Under the pieces are notes generated by a model. That model was not told the DNA's origin. It worked only from the letters and a program-made list of their open reading frames with translations, and made no database searches. Shown piece by piece: positions 19,585 to 28,627 of a DNA stretch of 64,000 nucleotides; the stretch's first letter is position 1; each line of letters begins with the position of its first letter. A program made the translations under genes and the position numbers. This stretch comes from Diplonema japonicum (lineage: Eukaryota > Euglenozoa > Diplonemea > Diplonemida > Diplonemidae). The stretch spans positions 62,001 through 126,000 of the forward strand of contig OZ025679.1 in assembly GCA_964019335.1 (NCBI GenBank). Direction: 5' to 3'.

Positions 19585-19601
19585 AATCCCAGGTGGTGGC
19601 A
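19529..19601 (+). tRNA. tRNA-Phe(GAA): tRNA-Phe (GAA), copy 2
   Basis: The 73 bases are identical to the copy at 12776-12848, with anticodon GAA in loop CTGAAGA. A TTTTT terminator begins two bases downstream. Both copies sit near a CCCH gene, but here the tRNA is downstream of it instead of upstream. Confidence 0.97.
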
Positions 19602-21569
19602 TCTTTTTCCGTTCCGGTTGTGTCGCAAAAAAAAGGTAAGGTATTTTTTTTCTACATGTTAAGTTGTTGGTGTTGGCACAAAGCGCCCAACAAGACCCAC
19701 CCCCCCATATAGTTCTTTGTCTGACGACTGAACTAGCTTTTTTTTCTTTCTTTCTTTTCCTTCTTCTTTCTCTCGTGATAACAATTTGATCAGCACTAAA
19801 ACTCTTTGTAGTTTTTTTTTTCTTTTTTTTTTCTTCTCCTTTTCTTGTCTTTTTCTTGGCTGCCCGAATTGGGAAAAAAGCAAACTTGGGCATCAAAAGC
19901 ACTGGCAGGATGATGCTCACCCTCAGTTTGTTTTTTTACCCTTACCCTCTTGTGTTGTCTATTGTAGGAAGGGCCGAGGTGTCTACGAAACTAGAAACAG
20001 TCTAGCCCTTGTTTCTCGTTCCTCGGGCTACTTCATTATATCTAACCTTACTCTCTACTTTAAATTCGTTCGTAAGAAATAACCTGTGGGGAAAAAAATA
20101 AAAGTCCTTTACTGACTTTTTAATGTTGGCAAGGAAGAGCACCCCTTACAACATTGGATAGCCTTGCTCAGAGTTATTTATACGATCTGACAGAACCAAT
20201 CCAATAATAATAAAATAAAAAAAAAGAAGAACAAAAAGAATAAATAAAGAAACAAATTAAAAAAGGCGACTTTTCCCTTTGGAACAACGCCGGAAAAGAA
20301 AGAAATCAAAACAAAAACCAAAAAAAAAAAAAAAAAAAAAAAAAAATGTTGCATTCAATTATTTTTTATATAAAAATTCTTATAATGTTGGTTACAGTAC
20401 TCGCATGTGGGTTCGGGAAGAGAAAAAGCGCTCTTTTTTTTTTTTCTTCCCCCTTTTCTTCTTTCAGCTCTTTTTATTTCTGCCAACCCTGACTCGCGGA
20501 TTAAATTGTGGCTTGGGGAGAAGTGGGGGAGGGAACTGTAGGGATGCTAACTCTTCAGAAAAACTTTTTTTTATTCCCTTTCTCGTTGGCACTCACATCT
20601 GCGATAATTACCTCCAGCAAGTTCGACTGAGGGAAAGGAAAAAAAAAGGAAAAAAAAAAGAGGGGAAAAGAAAAAGAGAAATAAAGAAAAGAAAGGGGGA
20701 GAAAGACCGACTTATCCCATGCTTTGAAAAACTTTTCTTCCGCCCCTTTCTTTATATTTTCTCTATTTATCCCCCCCCTATTTTTTTTCCGTCTTTTTTT
20801 TTTCTTGCTCCTCATTTTTTTTTTTTTTTTTCATTTCCTCTCTTTTATGTTTTCTTGGACACTTTCACTATATGAAAAATGTCCTTGGCACGCAATTTTT
20901 TTTTTCCATTCTCGATTCTTCTTTCTGCACAAGAAATTATAATTCCGGAGATTGTAAATCTGTAAAACGAACCCCCTTTTTTTTTTCTCTAGCAATTTTT
21001 TTTTTTTTCTCCTCTTTCGGGCTAAAAAAATTATTGCGTCGACGACTGGAAGACAACAACAACAATAACATTATGACAACCTGACCTTCGTTTTACACAG
21101 AAGAAAACAGAATTATATCCCCCTCCCAAAAAAAATCGTGGCCAAACTCCTTTCCCCTCCCCGCTTTTTTCTTTTTTTTTCCTTTTTTTTTTCGCGCGTG
21201 AATTCAGCACGTCAAGCGGAAAAAAACATGACAAAAAAAAAAAAAAAAAAAAAACTTGTATGACAAAAAATAAATAAGAAAAAACGAAGAAAAAAAAAAG
21301 AGTAAAGTTCCATTCCTCTCTTGCGCTTTTCTTACATTGTTTATTTTGATTTTTTTTTCCTTTTTTTTATATTTATTGTTCCCTCTCTTTCTCTTCTCTC
21401 CCTTCATTTCGTTTTTCTTTTTGATTTTTTTTATTAAATTTATCCATTTTCTTCTTTTACTTACTTCCTTTCCTTTCCTGATGTTTTTTTTTTTTTTTTT
21501 TTTTTTTTTTTTCTTTATTCCTTCCCCCCCTTTTTTTTTCATTCCCTTAAGTTTTGATTCCACTCAGGA
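19602..21569. other. gene-free low-complexity region
   Basis: Alternating T- and A-rich tracts fill this stretch. A pyrimidine-rich stretch (21340-21560, including a T-run of 30) ends in CCACTCAG at 21567, the likely trans-splice acceptor of the next gene. Nothing else is recognisable. Confidence 0.55.
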
Positions 21570-22037
21570 ATGGACCGGGAGCTTATAGCTACACGGTATG
21601 ATGTCGAGGAATTGCAGTTGGTGGCGATGGAGGCCGAAGCCGACTTAGATGTGGCACTGGGAGAAATCAGCGAACTAAGGAAATCGTTGACAGACTCAAT
21701 GGTTAAAAAGGCGCAGGGTGAACGAGAACTGAGTGACCAACGTACCGAGATAAAATCCCTGAAGAAACAACTCGAGCTCTACCGCCAGAACGAGGAAGCC
21801 TTTCTACATCGCAATGAGGAGGTCTCACGCTTCCAAGCACAGCTCTCCCACACGCAACACGAGCTGGACGTCACTCAATCCGAGCTATCCTCAACCTACT
21901 CCAGACTCGAATGCCTTACCACAGAACTAACCCACCAGTCAGAATCCATGCGTTCTCTCTCTAAACGAAACAAGGAACTCGAAGGTGCAGCCACAGCCAG
22001 CAAAGCTGAAATTGTATGTAAGTTTGTTAAGAAGTAA
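21570..22037 (+). CDS. coiled-coil protein, 5' exon or short gene
   Basis: The ATG at 21570 is two bases after CCACTCAG. The frame gives 155 residues, nearly all predicted coiled coil (heptads through EISELRKSLTDSMVKKAQ and KSLKKQLELYRQNEE). GTATGTAAG at 22014 is a strong 5' splice site in phase 0, so the last seven codons are probably intron. A candidate acceptor TATTAG at 22076 does not restore the GC-rich frame that follows. The next good phase-0 acceptor into coiled-coil sequence is at 28913, beyond the transposons. The gene may therefore be split by insertions or truncated. Confidence 0.65.
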   Translation: MDRELIATRYDVEELQLVAMEAEADLDVALGEISELRKSLTDSMVKKAQGERELSDQRTEIKSLKKQLELYRQNEEAFLHRNEEVSRFQAQLSHTQHELDVTQSELSSTYSRLECLTTELTHQSESMRSLSKRNKELEGAATASKAEIVCKFVKK

Positions 22038-22079
22038 TATACCGTATAAAACATGTACATTTTTATTTGGTATTAGTAT

Positions 22080-22461
22080 CGCCGCCGGAGTTCTGGAGTC
22101 CAGGACTGAGGAAGTCCTGGAGAAAGCCCGTGAGGAGCGGGTAAGGGACAACGCCGCCGCCAGGGCGAAGCGCACGTGCGAGGAGGTGGAGAGGAAGCGC
22201 GCAGAGGGGGTCACGCCGGTGGTGACACCCTCCCCCGGGCAAGGGAAGAAGGCGGCCAGAAGGGCCAGACAGAAGGCAGCAGCTGCTGACGCTGCCACCG
22301 CCACCGCCGCCGCCGCCGCCGCCGCTTCAGGCTCCGACGATTCTGTCGTCTTAATTAGCGAGTCGCCAGGCATTGTCACCTTGTTCATGGTCGACATGCC
22401 TGAGATCAGGAGGGCGAGGATGAGGACTGCTGCTGCCGACACCACTGCTCCTGCACCTTAA
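22080..22461 (+). other. GC-rich Ala/Arg-rich open frame, probable gene or element fragment
   Basis: An abrupt change from AT-rich to GC-rich DNA occurs at about 22079. The frame from 22081 to the TAA at 22459-22461 encodes about 126 residues: a charged helix (EEVLEKAREERVRDN), a KKAARRARQKAAAAD stretch, an Ala-rich run and a SDDSVVLISES tail. There is no start codon of its own. Composition resembles the adjacent retrotransposon, so it may be a fragment of a retroelement ORF1. It could also be a 3' exon. The stop codon overlaps the start of the LINE target-site duplication. Confidence 0.45.
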
Positions 22462-22475
22462 AAAACTAGGGCGAG
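22460..22475. repeat. target-site duplication, left copy
   Basis: AAAAAACTAGGGCGAG matches 26044-26059 exactly. Its last six bases (GGCGAG) equal the first six bases of the tRNA-Leu gene. It directly precedes the truncated LINE reading frame. Confidence 0.85.
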
Positions 22476-25400
22476 TTGTACAACTACCGAAAGGCAGACT
22501 GGGAAGCGTTCCAGAACTTTGTAGACGGGAGGCTTCGAGGGCTGGACGGTTGCAAACGGGTCACGACCTTCGCCAAGAGGATCCAAGAAGCCCTGAGCGA
22601 AGCCGCAACAAGGCACATACCTCGGCACGGGTGTTTCACCGAGAGGAAGCCATGGTGGAACAGCGAACTGGACACGGCCTTTGAAGAAAGGGACACCATC
22701 CTCAGGGGGGAATCCGAAGATCACGCAGGGCTCGCTGGGCTCAACAATGCAGTCAACGAGACGGTGAAGGCATCCAAAGAGAAGTCATGGAGGAGCCTCT
22801 GCTCCAAGTTCAGCTCCTCCAAGAACTTGCCTGCGGCATTCAAGGCAGTCAAGGAGCTCGACGGCAGGTCATGGAGGCCACCGATGCCCCCCCTTCAACA
22901 CGGCGACACTCTTCTCACAGGCAACAAGGCTAGGGCCGATCGTCTCGGACGCTACTACGAGACGATCTGCGGAGACGACACTGTCCCTGGTCTCGACACA
23001 ACAGGACAGACGCAGGAACCCTACGAGGGCGGAACGGGCTACTTCACGATGGACGAACTGCTGAGACAACTGCTCAGGACGAGAACGAAGAGTGCTGCAG
23101 GCGACGATGGAGTCTTCAACGTGATGCTGATGCGTCTGGGTAGGGAATCCCTGAGAATCGTTCTACAGCTGTTCAATCTCTCCTGGGCGAGCGGGCAAGT
23201 TCCGGACACGTGGAAACTGGCACTAGTCGTCTCGATCCCGAAGCCGGGCAAAGACCCCACGAAGATTGAGTCCTACCGCCCCATCAGCCTGACGAGCTGC
23301 CTCGGCAAGCTCATGGAAAGGATGGTCGAGGCCCGCGTGACGTATCTACTTGACTCCCCGACAACGATGGTAGAGGGACTTCACCCCGCCCAGGCTGGCT
23401 TCAGGAAAGGGAGGTCCACCGAGGAGCAGGTTGCCGCCATCGTGCAGCATGTGACGATAAAAAGGAACGCCGAAGTTAAGGAGGCATGCCTCACCATACT
23501 CTTTGACTTCTCAAAGGCGTTCGACAGGGTCAACCACTCAGAAGATGTCTCAGAAGCGCTTCCCCACGGCCTACACCAGGTGGGTTTCCTCCTTCCTAAC
23601 GTCCAGAACAGCGAGGGTAGTCGTGGAGGGTGTCAAGGGGACCCCTTACAAAATCAAGAGTGGCGTGCCTCAAGGTTCTGTACTCGGTCCAGTGCTGTTC
23701 ACCATCTTCGTGGACGACCTAGCGAGGGAACTTGAGGGTCTGGCTGGGCTCTCCACGATCTACGCGGACGACGTCGCGGTAGTAGTCTCTGCCACAACAA
23801 GGACTGAGCTCGAGGCCAGGGCCACGGCGGTAGTGGGTGCAGTCGAAGACTGGTGTACACGATGGGGGATGCAGTTGAGCAGGGAGAAGACGCTGTACGT
23901 CCCCACCCCCAAATGCGAACCGTACGACTTCCACGTCTACTTCCCCTCGACCGGGGCGACGCATCCGGGCTTCGAATTCCAGCCGCTGGAGCTCAAGGGC
24001 CGACTCATCGCCGGGGGACCTACTCACCTGATCGGGAGGAGGCTCCTGTCCGTTAACCGCACGGCCACGACACGACGCGACGTCTCTGCACTCGTCTCCA
24101 AAGGGCTGGTGTATGAATTCTCCACGGCCGTCCCCGTCGCGAGGCGTGACAGGGCCAAGTATCTAGGGGTCATCCTTGACGCTGACTTGTCTTTCGGTGC
24201 CCATGCCCGCGACATCATCGAGAGATACGACAAACGAATTCGCATACTGCGGCTCCTCTCCGGCTCGTCCTGGGGCAGTTCCGCAGCATCACTCAGGTCC
24301 TTGTACCTGGCCTACGTCCTACCGGTGTTCACCTACTCGATTGGCATCTTCTTCGCACTGATGTCTGCTCAAGACAGGAAGGCACTGTGCATGAGGCACG
24401 ATGAGGCAGCCCGACGAATCACGGGGTGCGTCAAGAACACCTCCACCTCGGCTGTACTGTGTGAGGCCCGCTTGCGCCCGCTCGACCTGATGGCCGACGC
24501 TGCTTCTGCCATTCTACTGCAGAGGGCACTGAGGTGGGTGGGAACCCCGGTGAACAGGGTGGTCAGGGGTGCAGCTACCGCAGGATGGGCCTTGGGAGCG
24601 CTGAAGGCGACGAGGAGTTCTGGGCTGAGTGCGGTTGCTTCCCTACCGCTAGGGCCTGATACGAGAGCCCCCCCCTGGGCGGAAGGCATCCACGTCGATC
24701 CCTACGCCACCGACACCAGGAGGACACTCCCCGACGATGTGAGGGCGGCAGCGGCTGCGGAAAAGCTGGACGAGATCCCAAGCGGCGCTCTGGTAGTGTA
24801 CACGGACGGCTCGGTGATAAGGGGGAGAGGGGGAGCTGGGGTTGCCCTCAGAGTCCCCGACATGGACCTCACCCTTACCACCTCTCACGGGGCCGGCATG
24901 GTCTCCACACCCATGTGCGCCGAGGGCACCGCTATCCTGATGGGGTTGAAGGAGGCTGCGGAGGTGTACAAAACGGTCGTGAACCTGAGGGGCCGCCCTC
25001 TCTACCTGCTGACCGACTCACAGACGATGCTGCGGAGGCTCGCTGGAGGCCCCGGACAGCAGAGGGAGTCCACGGACAGACGGATCTGGGATGCCGCTTC
25101 CTGGCTCAGGGCCAAACGCTCTGGTGATGTGCACTTCTGGTACATCCCCTCCCACTGCGGTGTGACGGGGAACGAGCTCGCCGACGGAGCGGCCAGGGAC
25201 GGGCTGTCGAAGTCGCCTTGCGGGGTTAGCTACCGCTCCAGCAAGGCGGCCATAAAAGCGTGGCTGAGAGGAAGGTCGCGTGCGAGATACAACAGCGACT
25301 CCCCCGGCCACCACCGCCTCGTCACCGGTGGCGAATGTCTCTCTCTCCCACCACTCAGTAGGAGGGATGAGGTCCTGATCATTCGGCTCCGGACCGGACA

Positions 25401-25692
25401 CACGCCTTTGAATAGGGGGTACCTCCAGCTCAAGGGACCCCTGAGGGCTGAGGGGAGTCATCACCTCACCTGCCCCGCCTGCAACGTTCAATCACCGCTC
25501 GACGCTGATCACCTGCTGAGGGGCTGTCATTCTCTGGCTCCCACAGCTAAGTCCTTCTACGACACTGGGCTGCCGCTCCGCGCGCTGCTTTCCAAGCACT
25601 CCGCCGAGGTCTGCGCCTTCATCGAGGCCTCCGGGCTCTTATCATGGTCTGAGTGTGGGATCTTCCCCCCGGCCGACGCAGCACAAGGGTGA
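22476..25692 (+). pseudogene. LINE ORF2: reverse transcriptase and RNase H, truncated and frameshifted
   Basis: Frame 1 (22476-about 23540) opens with a linker (YRKADWEAFQNFVDGRL) normally found after the endonuclease. It then has RT blocks IPKPGKDPTKIESYRPISLT, AGFRKGRSTEEQ and FDFSKAFDRVNH, with the first catalytic Asp. The frame then shifts by +1 near 23530-23550. Frame 2 continues with KSGVPQGSVLGP, the catalytic YADD (about 23761), and AKYLGVILDADLSF. RNase H follows at about 24788-25200, with YTDGS, a Glu in CAEGTA, LLTDSQ and SHCGVTGNELAD as the four catalytic positions. The C-terminal LTCPACN...ADHLLRGC is a zinc-binding cluster. The TGA at 25690-25692 ends the ORF. There is no N-terminal endonuclease and no start codon. 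Confidence 0.9.
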
Positions 25693-26049
25693 TCGTGAGC
25701 CCATTATAGACCCCCCCCCTACCCCTTTGTCCCCCCCCCCCCCCCCCCCCACACACACACTCACACGCAAATGGGCCAAGAAACAACCTCCCGGGAGGCA
25801 GCCACAGGGAAGGCCGGGAGGGCGCAGGGCGCAGCAAGAGAACGCCCCTGCGTTCAGCCTCGAGGGGACCGCCCCGAATGTAATCAGCCAGGTCGGCTGT
25901 CCCAGGAAGGGGGAACGGAGCACCGAAGGGAAGGTTCAGCCCACGTGGTGGCCCTCTCGGTTACTCCAGACAAAAGACTGGACACACCCCACACCCCTCC
26001 CCCCACCCCCAGTTTCCCCCCAGTGGTTATTATTGCAAAAAAAAAAAAA
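22476..26049 (+). mobile_element. 5'-truncated non-LTR retrotransposon (LINE with RNase H) inserted in a tRNA-Leu gene
   Basis: The element starts mid-ORF directly after the left target-site duplication and ends in an A-run (26037-26049) before the right one, the outcome of target-primed reverse transcription with 5' truncation. It carries RT and RNase H and a C-terminal CCHC-like cluster, and it lacks the AP endonuclease. The ORF has a frameshift, so this copy is dead. Downstream of the ORF the 3' UTR (25693-26036) includes a C-run at about 25729-25750. RT plus RNase H plus a C-terminal Cys/His cluster suits the I/ingi group, which includes trypanosome ingi. Confidence 0.88.
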
Positions 26050-26059
26050 CTAGGGCGAG
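26044..26059. repeat. target-site duplication, right copy
   Basis: AAAAAACTAGGGCGAG is the second copy of the LINE target-site duplication and overlaps the first six bases of tRNA-Leu. Because of the duplication the tRNA gene remains intact downstream of the insertion. The exact A-boundary with the element's A-tail is ambiguous. Confidence 0.85.
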
Positions 26060-26135
26060 ATGGCCGAGCGGTCTAAGGCGTTGCGTTTAGGCCGCAATAT
26101 CTCCGGATGCGTGGGTTCAAACCCCACTCTCGTCA
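26054..26135 (+). tRNA. tRNA-Leu(TAG): tRNA-Leu (TAG)
   Basis: This is an 82-nt class II tRNA. The acceptor GGCGAGA pairs with TCTCGTC, discriminator A. The D arm is GCC...GGC, the anticodon stem TTGCG/CGCAA with loop TTTAGGC (anticodon TAG), a long variable arm follows (TATCTCCGGATGCG region), and the T arm is GTGGG-TTCAAAC-CCCAC. A TTTTT terminator begins right after CACT. The upstream flank was replaced by the LINE at insertion. Internal A and B box promoter sequences are intact, so it could still be expressed. Confidence 0.95.
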
Positions 26136-26156
26136 CTTTTTCTTTTTTTGCCTTAA

Positions 26157-26305
26157 CAATTGCCTCAAGGAATAAAAAAAAAAAAAGAGGGGTCAGTGGC
26201 TAAGCCATTCGGTTCTGTCACGAATCGCGGAAATCCCTTGAATTAATCCCATAGTTTGGAGCCACACAGGCCCTTTCGGGTATGACCTCTTGAAATACCT
26301 TTTTT
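26157..26305. repeat. conserved ~115-bp dispersed repeat, copy B, with extended 5' arm
   Basis: The core GAGGGGTCAGTGGCT to GAAATACC (26186-26299) matches 12021 and 27564. With copy C it additionally shares ACAATTGCCTCAAGGAATAA plus an A-run upstream, so B and C belong to one subfamily. It lies 21 bp downstream of tRNA-Leu. It is followed by an (AAT)n microsatellite to about 26327. Confidence 0.82.
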
Positions 26306-27533
26306 AATAATAATAATAATAATAAATGTACCACTGTCGTGCGAAGCTAAAGGCTGGGGGGGGAGGGATAGGGCAGGAGGCCTGAAGGGCCTCCTACAAG
26401 TGAAAGGGGGAACAAGAGGGGCTGACAAATTTTTTGTAAAAGTTTAAAGACAACAGCACCCTTTGGCCGAACCTCCGGGATTTCAAGGTGTGGGGTACCT
26501 CGTCAGTGCTCGTAGGCACACCGGCACGGAGGCATCCCCTTCAGCCGGTTTTGTTGGGCTGTGGAGCCTTTGGAAAATAAAAATGTAAGGAAAACATAAC
26601 CAGAGAGGAAGAAAGAAGTTGGGGTGCACGACAGGGCAAAATAAAAAGGGAAGACATGGGGGATGAGAGTACTATTACTAAAAAAGTTTAAATCTACTTC
26701 TACTTCTTGCCGGCCCGGCACAGCACGCCTCGCACCCAGCAGCACACGCCACGCAGACAGACCAGCGCACCTCCACCGCCACCAGTTCTCTTCCAGTGTC
26801 CCCGTGCACCCCACCGTCGATCCGTTTATCTGTACCCAGTTCGGCTACCGATCTGTCTGGCCTTCCAGTTGCGACAGGGCGGTCATTGCCTGAAGGGCGC
26901 CGGGATCAACACTGTGGCCTCCACTCCGCGCGAGACCGGTCTCAGCCTCACGTCCCTCGGATGGGGAACGCTGGAACACTGGGCGACGCCGCCGCCCGCA
27001 TCACACCACAACACAGCGGAACCAGCACAAACAAACCGTACGCCACTCACCAGCGACACCAGCCACAACCCACCGCTCCTGTTCACCCCACCGTTGTCCG
27101 AGTACCTGTACCCAGTTAGCCTGTGTCCTGACTGGCCTTTCAGTTGGGGCAGGACTGACAACGCTACAAGGGCGCCGGGAACAACCTGTGGCCTCCACTG
27201 TGCGCGAGATCGGTCTCAGCCTCTCGACGCTGGTGGAATGAACAGGAACGGTGGGTGTCACCGCCGCACGCAACCACGCACACGCCGCGCGATGGGAGAG
27301 AATGCCTTTTGCTCAGACCGAGTCTGAGTGGTCTTACACCCCCGCTACCGGTGCCCCGATAGCGGCTTGTGCCAAACAGGCCGACTTCGCTCCAGCACCC
27401 TCCCCGACACGCCTTCGCGCTTTCGCACCACAGCCCTCCCTGGCCTGCGGTCCCAGGGGCCACCACGAGGAGGACAGCGCAGGATACTTCACACCATGTT
27501 GTTGTTCTTTTTTTTATGTGTACCCCAACCCCC
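26306..27533. other. non-coding region with a diverged internal duplication
   Basis: 26796-26954 and 27077-27230 are diverged direct repeats: both run from (C)ACCCCACCG(T)... through TGTACCCAGTT, GGGCGCCGGGA and GTGGCCTCCACT to CGGTCTCAGCCTC. 26525-26700 is related to 27992-28210 (shared GGTTTTGTTGGGCTGTGG). A hairpin AGGAGGCC/GGGCCTCCT occurs near 26373-26393. GC-rich open frames exist but lack protein-like features. This looks like old mobile-element DNA. Confidence 0.55.
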
Positions 27534-27681
27534 ACAATTGCCTCAAGGAATAAAAAAAAAAAAGAGGGGTCAGTGGCTAAGCCATTCGGTTCTGTCACGA
27601 ATCGCGGAAATCCCTTGAATTAATCCCATAGTTTGGAGCCACACAGGCCCTTTCGGGTATAACCTCTTGAAATACCTTTTT
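27534..27681. repeat. conserved ~115-bp dispersed repeat, copy C, with extended 5' arm
   Basis: This differs from copy B by one visible base in the core (TATAACC for TATGACC) and shares its upstream ACAATTGCC...A-run. An AAT/ATT microsatellite and CCACTACCAGGCGG follow, the latter also present downstream of copy A. Confidence 0.82.
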
Positions 27682-27970
27682 AATAATAATAATTATTCCA
27701 CTACCAGGCGGGGGGGATGGGGGGCGGAGAAAGTTGAAACCATAAAAATTGGGAAGGGAAGGTTAAAAACAGTCTCTCTTACTGAGCCATATCGGGGGGG
27801 ACCTCTTGCTCGTTTGCTCGACCTCTTGTATATTTTCCTGGGGCCCCCGACATCCACCTTTCTTATTTTTTCCCCATTCCCCCGCCACGCAGCTCTTGGG
27901 CCTCGAAGGCTTCGGCTGTCACCAAATAAAGACAACCCCAAATATTAAAGGACGGCGATGAGATCCCTAA

Positions 27971-27991
27971 TTTTGATTTATCCAGCCACAG
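27971..27991. repeat. 21-bp duplication, left copy
   Basis: The sequence beginning TTTTGATTTATCC and ending GCCACAG is repeated exactly at 28594-28614. It is the likely target-site duplication of the 602-bp insertion between. Confidence 0.8.
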
Positions 27992-28593
27992 GGACCCCAC
28001 CATCTGCTGGTTTTGTTGGGCTGTGGGAGCCTAAAATATAAATTTGAAAAGGAAATGTAAAAGGAAAAGTCAAGTTCAGAACTCAACTTCCACAAAGAAG
28101 GGAGGAATGCATAACTAGAAAAGGAGCCTGGTAGGGAAAATAAAAAGAAAGGGAAACCAATGGGGGAGGGGGAAAAAGAATTACTGGTTACTATTTCTAT
28201 AAAAAAAACCCCCCTTCTCAGCTGCGAAAGATGTTTTTCCAACGAGACTCCCTATCGCGTAATGACGCGGGCGCACCAGGTAGGCCGGCGAGTGCTGTGG
28301 AGTCAATCGTCAGCGGGGAGGAAGAGGTTGTGAGAGGCGAAGTAGAGGAGGGGGACACGTTGGCAGATAACCCACCGGCCTTGGGCTTTCCCCGTGTGCG
28401 ACAGGTCACACAATGGTGTTCCTTACACCCCTATGCGGTTCTGCCTGCCTACCCACCAGAAGTCGGACCTTCACCGAGAGACTGTGTCACACAATGGACT
28501 TACATCCCTTGAGGTGGTCCACCGTACTTGACGCCTCCGCTCCGATTCTCTCTCCGCGGGAACCCAGCCTACAACTCTGGCCTACATACCTTT
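27992..28593. mobile_element. 602-bp insertion flanked by a 21-bp target-site duplication
   Basis: This starts GGGACCCC... directly after the left duplication and ends CATACCTTT before the right one. The first ~210 bp are related to 26525-26700, showing that it belongs to a dispersed family. A 93-codon open frame (28231-28512) lacks recognisable motifs. There is no TIR. The long duplication without poly-A suggests a non-autonomous retroposon or an unclassified element. Confidence 0.65.
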
Positions 28594-28614
28594 TTTTGAT
28601 TTATCCAGCCACAG
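28594..28614 (+). promoter_or_regulatory. 21-bp duplication, right copy; probable splice acceptor of the coiled-coil gene
   Basis: The repeat ends in CCAGCCACAG, preceded by a T-run, and lies 13 bases before the ATG at 28628. This is the position and form of the trans-splice acceptors of the other genes. The insertion has duplicated the acceptor, so the gene keeps one at the correct distance. Confidence 0.6.
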
Positions 28615-28627
28615 CGCGGCATTTCTG

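Noticed and set aside
22080-22461. Second exon of the coiled-coil gene at 21570
   Set aside because: No acceptor with a pyrimidine tract joins it in the correct phase to the donor at 22014. Kept as an unresolved fragment.
26707-27327. Open frame of 206 codons between repeats
   Set aside because: Pro/Thr/Arg-rich translation over an imperfect non-coding duplication, overlapping other frames of similar length. No acceptor or family motif.
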